A DNA stretch of 64,000 bases from Ectobacillus sp042610425. GTDB lineage: Bacteria > Bacillota > Bacilli > Bacillales > Bacillaceae_G. The notes under the pieces are model-generated. The model searched no databases, was not told the DNA's origin, and saw nothing but the letters and a program-made list of their open reading frames with translations. Where the stretch lies: contig NZ_JBGJZM010000001.1 of assembly GCF_042610425.1 (NCBI RefSeq), positions 2,232,001-2,296,000 on the forward strand, read 5' to 3'. The position numbers were made by a program, and so were the translations under genes. Shown one piece after another: positions 51,361 through 60,971 of this stretch. Position 1 is the stretch's first letter. Every line of letters starts with the position of its first letter.

Positions 51361-53034
51361 TTATGCTCCTGCTGAAATATTCTGTTCATCAATAGGTACA
51401 ACTGCATCTCGCAATGCCTGTTCTAATTCATCTGTATATTTCTTCTTCACGTCTGGACTCCAATGTAAACGTCTTTCCATATAAGCAATAACACCATCCT
51501 TCCATGTATGAACCCAGTTAATTTTGAAGAATAATGCGCCTGTACGACGAATGAAAAAATCAATTGGCTTTGTAACCATTTCATAATCCATGCTATAAAT
51601 AAGTGGTAAAAATACGTCTAAAGGCATACCCACCTCTTGCTTGCTATATTTTTTTGCCAATTTAAATAAAATATCGGCATTCGATCCATAAAAGCTAGCA
51701 AAATAATGTGATTGTTCCCTTGTTAATCCGTAGTCTTTACCTTCCTTTTCTTTTTTCTTTATAAAGGATTCATATCCTCCTTCCATATTACCACCTGATA
51801 TAGGTAAGTGCTTCGTTTGACATGCAAGGTACGAATCATCCCCTTCTTGTTCTAAAAGGGAAACAACTACATCCATTACCATTTCTGCCATCTTTCGATA
51901 CCCAGTTAATTTTCCACCAGCAATTGTAAGAAGTCCACTGTCCGATTGCCAGATTTCATCCTTACGAGAAATTTCAGAAGCATTTTTCCCTTCTTCGTAG
52001 ATAAGTGGGCGAACCCCTGCCCAGCTAGATTCAATGTCCCGCTCAGTGATATTCACGGATGGGAACATGTAATTAATAGCATCGATTACATATTTTCGAT
52101 CAGCAATCGTCATTTTTGGGTTGGTAGCATCCAAATCATAAAACGTATCGGTAGTGCCTACATATGCTTTTCCATCTCTTGGAATGGCAAACACCATTCT
52201 CCCGTCTGGCGTATCAAAATATATAGCTTGTTGTAAAGGGAACCGCTTTTCGTCAATAACAATATGGATTCCTTTTGATAGCTGTAATCGTTTTCCTATT
52301 CTTGAATGATCTTTTTCACGTAAGTGATCTACCCATGGTCCTGTTGCATTTATAATTTTTTTTGCATACACTTCGTACGTGTTCTGATCAAGCTGATCCA
52401 CAACACGTACCCCCACTACTTTTTTCCCTTCATACAGAAGTTCTTCTACCTTTGTATAGTTCACTGCCTTGGCGCCGAGCGCAACTGCTTCCTTCAAGAC
52501 TTCAATGGTTAACCTAGCATCATCGGTACGGTATTCCACATAATAGCCGCCGCCCTTCAGGTTTTCTTGCTTAATGAGCGGCTCTCGTTTCATAGTTTGC
52601 TCCCGATTTAGCATGGAACGACGTTCACCACGTTTTACTCCCGCTAAAAAGTCATAAACTCGAAGACCGAGCGACGTACTAAATTTTCCAAATGTCCCGC
52701 CTTTATGAATGGGAAGAAGCATCCACTCTGGTGTTGTAACGTGCGGTCCGTTTTCATATACAATTGCGCGTTCCTTCCCCACCTCAGCCACCATTTTTAC
52801 TTCATATTGTTTTAAATAACGTAACCCTCCATGAACAAGCTTAGTAGACCGACTGGATGTACCTGCAGCAAAATCCTGCATTTCAAATAAAACCGTTGAC
52901 ATACCTCTTGATGTCGCATCTAAAGCAATTCCTGAACCCGTAATTCCTCCGCCGATTATAATGACATCAACATGACACTGATTTACACTTGTAAGAATTT
53001 CTTTTCTTTGCATAGTTGAAAATAGTATGCTCAT
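51361..53034 (-). CDS. glpD: Aerobic glycerol-3-phosphate dehydrogenase
   Basis: This 557-residue membrane-associated flavoenzyme oxidises glycerol 3-phosphate to dihydroxyacetone phosphate and passes electrons to quinone. The FAD motif IIIGGGITGSGIALDA lies near residue 26-41, and RSTKLVHGGLRYLKQ is the family signature. AAGGGGG lies 7 nt before the ATG. The leader at 53060-53108 holds a terminator hairpin, the known target of GlpP antitermination. Confidence 0.96.
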   Translation of the reverse strand: MSILFSTMQRKEILTSVNQCHVDVIIIGGGITGSGIALDATSRGMSTVLFEMQDFAAGTSSRSTKLVHGGLRYLKQYEVKMVAEVGKERAIVYENGPHVTTPEWMLLPIHKGGTFGKFSTSLGLRVYDFLAGVKRGERRSMLNREQTMKREPLIKQENLKGGGYYVEYRTDDARLTIEVLKEAVALGAKAVNYTKVEELLYEGKKVVGVRVVDQLDQNTYEVYAKKIINATGPWVDHLREKDHSRIGKRLQLSKGIHIVIDEKRFPLQQAIYFDTPDGRMVFAIPRDGKAYVGTTDTFYDLDATNPKMTIADRKYVIDAINYMFPSVNITERDIESSWAGVRPLIYEEGKNASEISRKDEIWQSDSGLLTIAGGKLTGYRKMAEMVMDVVVSLLEQEGDDSYLACQTKHLPISGGNMEGGYESFIKKKEKEGKDYGLTREQSHYFASFYGSNADILFKLAKKYSKQEVGMPLDVFLPLIYSMDYEMVTKPIDFFIRRTGALFFKINWVHTWKDGVIAYMERRLHWSPDVKKKYTDELEQALRDAVVPIDEQNISAGA

Positions 53035-53059
53035 CCTGTTTCCCCCTTAAAAAAAGAAA

Positions 53060-53108
53060 AGACCGCAAATAACACTATAAAATATGCTTTCATAGCGCAA
53101 TGCGGTCT
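53060..53108 (-). promoter_or_regulatory. glpD leader terminator (probable GlpP antitermination site)
   Basis: On the minus strand AGACCGCA (53108-53101) pairs with TGCGGTCT (53067-53060), followed by a T-rich run, just before glpD. An inner stem CTAT/ATAG lies in the loop. In B. subtilis GlpP with glycerol 3-phosphate prevents termination at the equivalent leader structure. Confidence 0.65.
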
Positions 53109-53161
53109 CTCTCATTCTCCTGCCAATTTATTAACTTATGTTTAGTATACTACACCATTTT

Positions 53162-54652
53162 CTATTTGAAAACTTTCGTTGCTTCAATCGCCTTTTTCCA
53201 ACCTGAATATAGCTTCGTGCTTTGCACTTTCGGCATAGTGGGTATAAACGACTTGTCAATCTGCCACTGCTGTGCTATTTCCTCTTGACTATCCCAATAT
53301 CCAACTGCCAGACCAGCTAAATACGCTGCTCCAAGTGCAGTCGTTTCATTTACTACAGGGCGTTCCACTGGTACACCTAGCATATCTCCTTGAAATTGCA
53401 TAAGAAAATTATTTTTCACTGCTCCGCCGTCTACGCGCAACGCTTTTAAAGCAATTTTAGAATCCGCCTCCATTGCACCAAGCACATCCTTTGTTTGATA
53501 AGCCAATGATTCAAGCGTAGCACGTATAAAATGTTCCTTTGTTGTACCGCGTGTAATTCCAAATACTGCACCGCGTACATCACTATCCCAGTACGGTGTA
53601 CCTAATCCAACAAAAGCTGGAACCACGTACACCCCATCAGTTGAATCTACTCTTTGTGCGTATAATTCACTTTCTTTCGCTTCCTTAATCATGCGCATTC
53701 CGTCTCGAAGCCACTGAATTGCTGATCCTGCTATGAAAATACTTCCCTCCAACGCATAGACTACGTCTCCATTCAATCCCCATGCAATCGTTGTTAGCAA
53801 TCCCCTTTTAGATGCGACTGCCTGTTTGCCTGTGTTCATGAGCATAAAGCAGCCCGTTCCATATGTGTTTTTCGCCATTCCTGCTGTAAAGCAAGCCTGT
53901 CCAAATAACGCAGCCTGCTGATCTCCGGCAATACCCGCAATCGGTACTTGCTGTCCAAAGAAATGATAGGTTGCCGTATATCCATAAATTTCTGAAGACG
54001 GACGAACAGTCGGGAGCATATTTTTCGGAATCGTCAACATCGCAAGCAATTCCTCATCCCACTTTAAATCGTAAATATTGTACATCATCGTACGAGATGC
54101 ATTGGAATAATCGGTTACATGCGTCGCTCCGCCTGTTAACTTCCAAGTAATCCACGTATCAATTGTTCCAAATAGCAATTCACCGCGTTCTGCTTTTTCA
54201 CGTGCTCCCTCTACATGGTCTAATATCCATTTCACCTTTGTTCCAGAGAAATATGCGTCAATGAGTAGACCGGTCTTTTCTCGCACCATCGAAGAATACC
54301 CTTGTGATTTTAACTCTTCACAAATGGCTGCCGTTTGACGAGATTGCCAAACAATCGCATTATAGATTGGTTTACCTGTATGCTTATCCCAAATAACGGT
54401 CGTTTCTCGCTGATTCGTTATACCAATCCCCTCCACTTGGGAGGGACGAACATCAGCTTCGCTCAAGCAGCTCGCGATAACAGCAAGCACGGATCCCCAA
54501 ATTTCATTAGCATTATGCTCTACCCAGCCAGGCTTAGGAAAATGTTGTGTAAACTCCTTCTGTGCACTATGGATGATTTCCCCTTGCTTATTAAACAAGA
54601 TGGCTCGTGAACTCGTAGTTCCTTGATCGAGTGATAACATATAAGTTTTCAT
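53162..54652 (-). CDS. glpK: Glycerol kinase
   Basis: This kinase phosphorylates glycerol with ATP. The start is the ATG at 54652, 8 nt after GAGAGGGG, giving 496 residues (MKTYMLSLDQGTTSSRAI). The FGGY motifs GIGITNQRETTVIWD near 78 and GLGTPYWDSDVRGAVFG near 355 are present. HPr phosphorylation at a conserved His is known in the family (NTYGTGCF-type context). It lies directly after glpP with a gap of about 50 nt and no glpF between. Confidence 0.96.
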   Translation of the reverse strand: MKTYMLSLDQGTTSSRAILFNKQGEIIHSAQKEFTQHFPKPGWVEHNANEIWGSVLAVIASCLSEADVRPSQVEGIGITNQRETTVIWDKHTGKPIYNAIVWQSRQTAAICEELKSQGYSSMVREKTGLLIDAYFSGTKVKWILDHVEGAREKAERGELLFGTIDTWITWKLTGGATHVTDYSNASRTMMYNIYDLKWDEELLAMLTIPKNMLPTVRPSSEIYGYTATYHFFGQQVPIAGIAGDQQAALFGQACFTAGMAKNTYGTGCFMLMNTGKQAVASKRGLLTTIAWGLNGDVVYALEGSIFIAGSAIQWLRDGMRMIKEAKESELYAQRVDSTDGVYVVPAFVGLGTPYWDSDVRGAVFGITRGTTKEHFIRATLESLAYQTKDVLGAMEADSKIALKALRVDGGAVKNNFLMQFQGDMLGVPVERPVVNETTALGAAYLAGLAVGYWDSQEEIAQQWQIDKSFIPTMPKVQSTKLYSGWKKAIEATKVFK

Positions 54653-54701
54653 GAAAGATACCCCTCTCATCTATGTATTTTCAAACATAAGAGCATATGC
54701 G

Positions 54702-55256
54702 CTAATTTTCTATGTACTCTTTCCATAGCTTCTCGTTTGAGGTGGTTACAGCGGTTGCTCCCGCATCAATTGCCTGCCGGACGTCTTGTAACGAACGAAT
54801 AAATCCACCTGCTAAAATGGGAATACCCGTATGTTCCTTAACCTCAGTAATAATATCACTAAGCAAGCCAGGAAGTACTTCAATATAATCTGGCTTCGTC
54901 TTTTCTAGCAAGGTATAGCTTTTTGTAAGGGAACTAGAATCAATTAAAAAAATGCGCTGTATCGCTACAACTCCTTTTTGCTTTGCCTTTACAATCACAT
55001 TTGCCTTTGTTGAAAGAATACCATAGGGATGAAATTCTTGGCATACGTATTCAACTCCATAGGAATCACTTTGCAGACCATGAATTAAGTCTAAATGTAA
55101 GAAAACTTTCTTCCCATGTTTTTTTGCTAGCGTCATGATACTTTTCAACTGTCCCACATGCAAATCTAGCAAGACTATATATGTATACTTGCTAATTACT
55201 AGTTTTTCTAAATCCTTAATATGACGTACAGCTGGCAAAATCTCATGAAATTCCAT
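54702..55256 (-). CDS. glpP: Glycerol uptake operon antiterminator GlpP
   Basis: This 184-residue RNA-binding antiterminator responds to glycerol 3-phosphate and opens the glp leader terminator. The TIM-barrel-like fold shows ILAGGFIRSLQDVRQAI and AVTTSNEKLW near the C-terminus. It is the first gene of the glp cluster, with AAAAGGAGAGGCC before the ATG. Confidence 0.92.
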   Translation of the reverse strand: MEFHEILPAVRHIKDLEKLVISKYTYIVLLDLHVGQLKSIMTLAKKHGKKVFLHLDLIHGLQSDSYGVEYVCQEFHPYGILSTKANVIVKAKQKGVVAIQRIFLIDSSSLTKSYTLLEKTKPDYIEVLPGLLSDIITEVKEHTGIPILAGGFIRSLQDVRQAIDAGATAVTTSNEKLWKEYIEN

Positions 55257-55319
55257 TGGCCTCTCCTTTTTACACCAAAGTTTTCTTACGTGAATGTAAT
55301 TTCATTGTATACAAAAAAG

Positions 55320-55355
55320 ACGTACAGAAAAAGAAGCTTTCCTTTTTCTGTACGT
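55320..55355 (-). terminator. Terminator after yhaL
   Basis: ACGTACAGAAAAAG and CTTTTTCTGTACGT form a 14-bp stem with an AAGCTTTC loop, 6 nt after the yhaL stop on the minus strand. Confidence 0.85.
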
Positions 55356-55361
55356 AGCCAT

Positions 55362-55553
55362 TTATAGCAAAACGGAATGATCATCCTTTTCATCCATACG
55401 TTTTTCTTGTTCCGCACGCATTCTTTCTATATATATTTCGCCTTCTCGTTCAATAAACTCACGGTCAAGATTCTCTTCTTTTTTGGACGTATACAAAGTC
55501 ATAAATCCACTTATAACAATTCCAATAATTACAACATACACCCATAAAGGCAT
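55362..55553 (-). CDS. yhaL: Sporulation protein YhaL family
   Basis: This 63-residue protein has an N-terminal transmembrane helix (about 4-20) and a strongly charged tail (EENLDREFIEREGEIYIERM, read in part). Its place between glpP and yhaM and its shape match YhaL, a small protein linked to sporulation; its molecular role is unknown. Confidence 0.8.
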   Translation of the reverse strand: MPLWVYVVIIGIVISGFMTLYTSKKEENLDREFIEREGEIYIERMRAEQEKRMDEKDDHSVLL

Positions 55554-55625
55554 CTCATTGTTCTCCTTTCATTCGTAGACAAGCTTTATACTACACTGTA
55601 TGAAAGGAGGGCTAGATGTATACCC

Positions 55626-56570
55626 TTATTCGTGAAATTTTGGTTTATAGAAGGAGCGATTGTCTAGCGCAAATATACGATCGGAGAATTCGCCTGGTTT
55701 CACACGGCTGAGCGCACGATCCATCATGTTCATTTTCGCATCTAGATTATCTATATAATGAAGAATTTCTGCTTCGCGAATCATCGGTGGCTTCGGACTG
55801 CCCCATTCCCCTTTACCATGATGGCTTAGAACAATATGTTGTAAAATTACCACTTCTTCGCCTTCAATGGAAAGTTCATCAGCAGCTTTTGATATTTCAC
55901 TAACCATGATGGAAATATGACCTAATAAATTTCCTTCCACCGTATACGTTGTTGAAATCGGACCGGATAGTTCAATGACTTTACCAAGATCATGTAAAAT
56001 AACACCTGCATATAACAAGTCTTTATCTAGCGATGGATATAATCCCGCTATCGCTTTCGCTAAATTTAGCATAGACACGACATGATAGGCCAAGCCAGAT
56101 ACGAATTCATGATGATTTTTTGTAGCAGCTGGATATTCCAAGAATCGATCCTGGTATTTCTTCAACAGATGTCTTGTGATTCGTTGAAGCGTTGGATTGC
56201 GCATTTCAAACACATATTGGGTAATCATATCTTGCATCGTTTGTTTCGGAATAGGAGCCCGTTCTACAAATTCTGATATTTCCGGTGCTTCTTCTGGCTG
56301 AAGTACGCGAATTTGCTTTAGTTTAAGTTGAATGCGTCCTTTATAATTTAAAATATCACCTGCTACCTTTACGATTTTCTCAGGTGCATAGCGCTGTTCA
56401 TCATCCTTTGAAATGTCCCATACCTTAGCTTCAATTTCTCCACTTTGATCTTGTAGCATAAGTGTTAAAAAGGGTTTTCCATTGCTGGCAATTCCCCGTA
56501 CCGATGATTTAATGAGCAATAGTATATCTACCTGTTCTCCAACGTCATATTCCATAATCTTCTTTTTCAT
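55626..56570 (-). CDS. yhaM: 3'-5' exoribonuclease YhaM
   Basis: This 314-residue nuclease has an N-terminal OB-fold (about 15-95) and an HD-type metal domain (about 160-260), with HDLGKVIELSGP as metal ligands near 205. It trims RNA 3' ends, and also single-stranded DNA, in B. subtilis. The start is ATG at 56570 with GGAGG 9-13 nt upstream; the extended frame is not used. It lies 65 nt downstream of yhaN, in the same direction. Confidence 0.9.
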   Translation of the reverse strand: MKKKIMEYDVGEQVDILLLIKSSVRGIASNGKPFLTLMLQDQSGEIEAKVWDISKDDEQRYAPEKIVKVAGDILNYKGRIQLKLKQIRVLQPEEAPEISEFVERAPIPKQTMQDMITQYVFEMRNPTLQRITRHLLKKYQDRFLEYPAATKNHHEFVSGLAYHVVSMLNLAKAIAGLYPSLDKDLLYAGVILHDLGKVIELSGPISTTYTVEGNLLGHISIMVSEISKAADELSIEGEEVVILQHIVLSHHGKGEWGSPKPPMIREAEILHYIDNLDAKMNMMDRALSRVKPGEFSDRIFALDNRSFYKPKFHE

Positions 56571-56635
56571 GTGTAGTCCTCCAAAATGTCCAATTATCAA
56601 TAGTATATCATACAAAAAACTTCCATATCACAATA

Positions 56636-59386
56636 TCAGACGACATTTCTCTTCTCTTGCAAGCGTATCGTCTCATCCTCTGAAAAATAAGAAAGAAACC
56701 CTTCATGACATGTGAAAAATAGAATTTGTCTTGTACTAGAAAGATCTCGCAATAAAGATAAAGTCTGCTTTGTTCGAACCTTGTCAAAGTGCACAAAGCT
56801 ATCGTCAATAATTAATGGAATATTTCCATCAAACGTATCCGCTAATGCAAATCGCAAACATAAGTATAGTTGTTCTGCCGTTGCTTGGCTCAGCTCATAG
56901 GCAGCAAAACGCATCCCATCGTATCTCTCTACAAGAAAAGATTGTTCTTGATTTGGCACAAATAGCTTCACATACTGACCACTTGTTACATGGTTAAAAT
57001 ATTTCTCGGCTCTTTCTAACATGCGTGGTAATTTCACCTGTTGATATCGTTCCTTCGTTTTCATTAGTACATTTTTAGCAGTTGCATAAGCCGCCCATTG
57101 CTTCATTTGCTCACGAATAATCGATTTTTTTGCTTCCCATTCATGTAGTAAATCGGAATAGGTGCTTCCTTCTTCCAGTCCTGCAATTTCCGCCTGATAC
57201 TGAGCTAAATTACGCTGCATCGTTTGCTCTTCCAGAAGCAATGTATCCAGTTGACTACGCTGTTTCTGTAGCAGATCATGATAATCCTCTGTCCATATTC
57301 GATGATCCGATATATTAAGTTCCGTTAACCGTTCTTGTAATAACTGTATTTGTGTCGTGAGAAACGATACTTGCTTCAGAGTAGTTTGTTTTTCTTCGTC
57401 CTGTTTTCCCCGTGCATAAAATTCCTCTTCGGTATGAGAAGAGGATGCGTTCCAAAGTACATCTCGTTCGTGTTGCAGTATCTTATTGTTATGAAGCAGC
57501 TCCTGTTGTTCCTCTTCCCATTCGGTAATTTTTTCAAGAAGCTGCTTGTATTCCACCTTCTGTTGCTGCTCTTTCTTTACAATTTCTCTCATCTGATAGA
57601 GACTGTCGCTCGCTCGTTCTTCCTCTATTTGAAAAAAGTTTTGCAGCTCATCTAGCTTATTTTGAAATTGCTGAATTTCTCTTTGTAATGAATTCTTTTT
57701 CTGAGAAGCCTTTTCATATTCTCGATATAGATTTTTAATTTTTTCAACTCGCTCCAATATAGTCAGAAGCTGTCTATAAGAAAGAGAATCAGCTAATCCA
57801 TACTGTCTTTTCCATGTTTTTAAATTTTTCTCTACGCTAAAGGAAGACTGTTCCCACTCTTCATACTGTTTTAGAATTCGTTCATAGTTTTTTTCTGCCT
57901 GCTGCAGTTTAAATTCTTCTCGGTCCATGACTTGCCTTAGTTCCATATCCTGAACATTGGAAGGTTTTCGGTAGTATACAAAAAAAGCAACAATAATAAG
58001 TAAAAAAACAAGCGTTCCGTACATAATCTGATTCGTAAGAAAGACAACTAGACTACCAGCTAGAATTGCAAGTATAAAATATAGAAAGGGTACATTCTTT
58101 TGCTTCACAGATGAAGATCTCTTATTCGAATTCTGCATACGTTCCTTTATACCACGGAGATGCTGCTCTTGCTCGTCTAACTCATCCTTCGCATGCGAAA
58201 ATCGTTCATCCAATTGCTGCTTTTGTTCCTCTAAGCGCTGCGATTGCTGCAACATACTAGTCAAATTCTCCTTTGCAGCCAAACTTGTATCAAGTTGCAA
58301 AAAGAAAGCTTTCTCTTGCAGCAAGCCTATACTACGTTGCAATCCTTCTATTTCTTCCTTCATTTGCTCCATTCTAGTTTCGTTAACCGTTTGTTCTTTC
58401 ATTGCTTGTTCGTAAGAGAGTTGCTTAAGACGACATTCTTCAATCTGTACTTCCTTTTGCAGGAGCGCCTCGTTAACCGAGCACATCCTTGCTTCTTTCT
58501 TTCCTTCTTCTATTTTATCAGCTAATACTTGCAGACGAAGCTGCACTGGTCTCCACTTTGCAAGCAATTGTTCATAGCGCAGCACACCTTGTGCTGGAAA
58601 TGACGTTTCGGGTATTGTAGCAAGAAAATCCTCATGCTTTTGTTTTTCTAACAATAGCGGTGCAAGGGTAATCATCGTTTCATCGTCTTTTATCAAACGA
58701 TTTCGTCTTTTCTTTTCCTGTTGCATCTTCTCTACTTGTAGTTCGCCCTCTTTTTTCAATTGCTGCCATTTTTCATACTGTCCAATTTTCTTTTGCCATG
58801 CTTGAAAGGAGTCTTTCAATTTATGTAAATCCGACAAACCAACGTTAATAGATGGCTTTCTTCCATTTGGTTTAAACAATGCTTCCATTTCACGATCAAG
58901 TTTTTTCTCCATTTGTAGCAGCGTATCCGTTCCAACAGCGCCCGCAGAAAACAGATAGTTTCCGAGCTCTTCCTTTTTCACTTGATGGATGTTTTGAAGT
59001 CCATGCATATCAAAACAAAACACCGATTCAAATAAAGAGCTATCCAATCCTTGTAGCAGCTGCTTTAGCTCTTGTTCTCCGCCCATAGAGCCATCTTCAA
59101 AATAAACCGTGACCTCTCCGCTTGCTGTTTTAGGAATTCGTTCCACGCGAATGTGTCCATATTGCTCGCTTTGTATCGTAATGGCCCCGCCGTATGCACC
59201 GCCTTCTTTCGGTTCATAGCGAAGTTGTCCCCTTGTAGGAAATCCAAATAAAATACTTTTAATAAACGAACGAATTGTCGATTTTCCTGCTTCATTTTCT
59301 CCGTACAAAATCGTAACGGAAGAGAGAGACAGCTGTACATCTTGTAACTTTCCGTATCCGTATATATGGAGTTTTTCAAGCTTCAC
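56636..59386 (-). CDS. yhaN: SbcC/Rad50-like ATPase YhaN with inserted membrane helices
   Basis: This 916-residue SMC-like ATPase has Walker A YGENEAGKST at residues 29-38, and the ABC signature and Walker B (IPLIIDDSFVHFD) at the C-terminal end. The long coiled-coil arms are interrupted by two hydrophobic helices at about residues 436-478 (LYFILAILAGSLVVFLT...), an unusual feature for this family that suggests membrane tethering. It forms an operon with yhaO (4-nt overlap), as the ATPase of a putative DNA-repair nuclease. Confidence 0.88.
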   Translation of the reverse strand: MKLEKLHIYGYGKLQDVQLSLSSVTILYGENEAGKSTIRSFIKSILFGFPTRGQLRYEPKEGGAYGGAITIQSEQYGHIRVERIPKTASGEVTVYFEDGSMGGEQELKQLLQGLDSSLFESVFCFDMHGLQNIHQVKKEELGNYLFSAGAVGTDTLLQMEKKLDREMEALFKPNGRKPSINVGLSDLHKLKDSFQAWQKKIGQYEKWQQLKKEGELQVEKMQQEKKRRNRLIKDDETMITLAPLLLEKQKHEDFLATIPETSFPAQGVLRYEQLLAKWRPVQLRLQVLADKIEEGKKEARMCSVNEALLQKEVQIEECRLKQLSYEQAMKEQTVNETRMEQMKEEIEGLQRSIGLLQEKAFFLQLDTSLAAKENLTSMLQQSQRLEEQKQQLDERFSHAKDELDEQEQHLRGIKERMQNSNKRSSSVKQKNVPFLYFILAILAGSLVVFLTNQIMYGTLVFLLIIVAFFVYYRKPSNVQDMELRQVMDREEFKLQQAEKNYERILKQYEEWEQSSFSVEKNLKTWKRQYGLADSLSYRQLLTILERVEKIKNLYREYEKASQKKNSLQREIQQFQNKLDELQNFFQIEEERASDSLYQMREIVKKEQQQKVEYKQLLEKITEWEEEQQELLHNNKILQHERDVLWNASSSHTEEEFYARGKQDEEKQTTLKQVSFLTTQIQLLQERLTELNISDHRIWTEDYHDLLQKQRSQLDTLLLEEQTMQRNLAQYQAEIAGLEEGSTYSDLLHEWEAKKSIIREQMKQWAAYATAKNVLMKTKERYQQVKLPRMLERAEKYFNHVTSGQYVKLFVPNQEQSFLVERYDGMRFAAYELSQATAEQLYLCLRFALADTFDGNIPLIIDDSFVHFDKVRTKQTLSLLRDLSSTRQILFFTCHEGFLSYFSEDETIRLQEKRNVV

Positions 59387-60615
59387 CTTACATCCCCTCT
59401 TCCTGCTACTAATTCACGTAACATAATACGTTTTGCTTCTTGTAGTATTTCCTCTTTTTCTTCCTCATTAAATGCATCGATTGCTTTTGCTACCCCGCTT
59501 TGCCAAAGTGGTTTTACAATTGACTCCAAGTATGTGCACGATTCTACTTCCTGCAGCAGTTCTCCAATAAAATGACTTTCTTGTTTCATTGCTTCCATCG
59601 CATCATTAGAAAGCGTGTGATTGTAACACTTTACTACATAAACAAACTGTCTATCCTCTTGGCTTTGCAAAAGCTGAACGATTTCTTCAAGCTGTTTTGG
59701 ATCTTGCAAATAAATCGATAGCTCCCCGTATCCAGTAAAAGTTAAAATGACAAGCGTTCCTTCATTTTTTCTACGCATATGCTTAACCATGGAGTAGCAT
59801 CTCTCTAGCAATTCATCTATGTACTGCAATCCGTCTATGGAAATAGAAGCTTCCTCCCAAATAACATCTGCAGTCGATACAAACGTATAAGAAGCACTAG
59901 GCCCAAGGGTAACAAGATAACAGCCTTTCTCCCCTGTTTCTTTACGATGTCTTCCTTGAATGTTTCCAGGATAAATAATAGGCGGCTGCTCATATAGCAC
60001 ATTTCGCTTATGAATATGTCCGAGTGCCCAATAATCAAATTGTTTATCGAGTAATTCCCGCACTAAAAACGGAGCATAGCGACTATGATCGCTCGCTTCC
60101 TCCACACTTCCATGAAGCATCCCAATATGAAAGGGAGCTTGCTCGGTCTTTTCATATTGGGATGTCATATTTTCAAGTACTGCCTGTTGTAAATAACTAA
60201 AGCCATATATGTATGCAAACAACTGATTATTTTTATAAAAGGGCTTATACTCTACCGTATCTTTTTCAAACACAGTTACATTAGAGGGAAACTCTATTTC
60301 TGCAAAGCTTCCACCCAGATGATCATGATTGCCATGAATAATAAAGACGGAAATGTTATGATCATCTAATCTCTGTAATTCATTGCGAAGAAAAAGTTGA
60401 GCCCGAATACTTCGCGCATCTGCGTCATACAAATCTCCTGCTAGCAAAACAAAATCGACCTTCTCTTCAATAGCTACTTGTACAATTCGTGAGAAGGAAG
60501 AAAACGTACTCTCCTTCATTCTAGCAAAAAGCTCCTGTGGCAATTCCCCTTCCATACCTTTAAACGGACTATCTAAATGTAAATCCGCTGCATGAATAAA
60601 TCGTAACGGTTCCAC
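59383..60615 (-). CDS. yhaO: SbcD/Mre11-like metallophosphoesterase YhaO
   Basis: This 410-residue calcineurin-like phosphoesterase has the metal motifs HAADLHLDSPF near 8, LLAGDLYDA near 57, IHGNHDH near 94 and ALGHIHKR near 197. It is the nuclease partner of YhaN. It starts with GTG at 60615, 8 nt after GGAG. It is distinct from canonical SbcD in its C-terminal part, as YhaO proteins are. Confidence 0.9.
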   Translation of the reverse strand: MEPLRFIHAADLHLDSPFKGMEGELPQELFARMKESTFSSFSRIVQVAIEEKVDFVLLAGDLYDADARSIRAQLFLRNELQRLDDHNISVFIIHGNHDHLGGSFAEIEFPSNVTVFEKDTVEYKPFYKNNQLFAYIYGFSYLQQAVLENMTSQYEKTEQAPFHIGMLHGSVEEASDHSRYAPFLVRELLDKQFDYWALGHIHKRNVLYEQPPIIYPGNIQGRHRKETGEKGCYLVTLGPSASYTFVSTADVIWEEASISIDGLQYIDELLERCYSMVKHMRRKNEGTLVILTFTGYGELSIYLQDPKQLEEIVQLLQSQEDRQFVYVVKCYNHTLSNDAMEAMKQESHFIGELLQEVESCTYLESIVKPLWQSGVAKAIDAFNEEEKEEILQEAKRIMLRELVAGRGDVR

Positions 60616-60752
60616 CTACACAACTCCTCTACCATTTCGCTGTATCTTATTGTAGCACTTTATTCTAGGAATTTCTTTTTGCACAAAATACATAAATATG
60701 TAAAAATAGTATAAAGATTCAATTTATTTTACAAAGGAGGAAATATATTAAA

Positions 60753-60938
60753 ATGGAAACGTATACAGTAACTGCATTTGATAAAGGCGGGCATGTCGTA
60801 TTAGACCAACATTTTACAGCTACTAATGATAACGAGGCAAAGAAAAAAGGGGAACAACTCCTAGTAGACAACAATGTACTAGAACAAACGCATCGGTGCA
60901 TTAACTCTCGTGGAAAACTATTATTATTTCATTCTTAA
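60753..60938 (+). CDS. yhzD: YhzD-family small protein
   Basis: This 61-residue protein (METYTVTAFDKGGHVVLDQ...) matches the YhzD family in size and place. It is acidic and soluble, without signal peptide or membrane helix. Its function is unknown. AAAGGAGG lies 12 nt before the ATG, slightly far. Confidence 0.85.
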   Translation: METYTVTAFDKGGHVVLDQHFTATNDNEAKKKGEQLLVDNNVLEQTHRCINSRGKLLLFHS

Positions 60939-60943
60939 TAAAG

Positions 60944-60966
60944 AGCCGGCGCAATAAAGGCCGGCT
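60944..60966. terminator. Bidirectional terminator between yhzD and the enoyl-CoA hydratase
   Basis: AGCCGGC (60944-60950) and GCCGGCT (60960-60966) pair between two converging genes, with A-rich and T-rich flanks. Confidence 0.8.
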
Positions 60967-60971
60967 TATTA

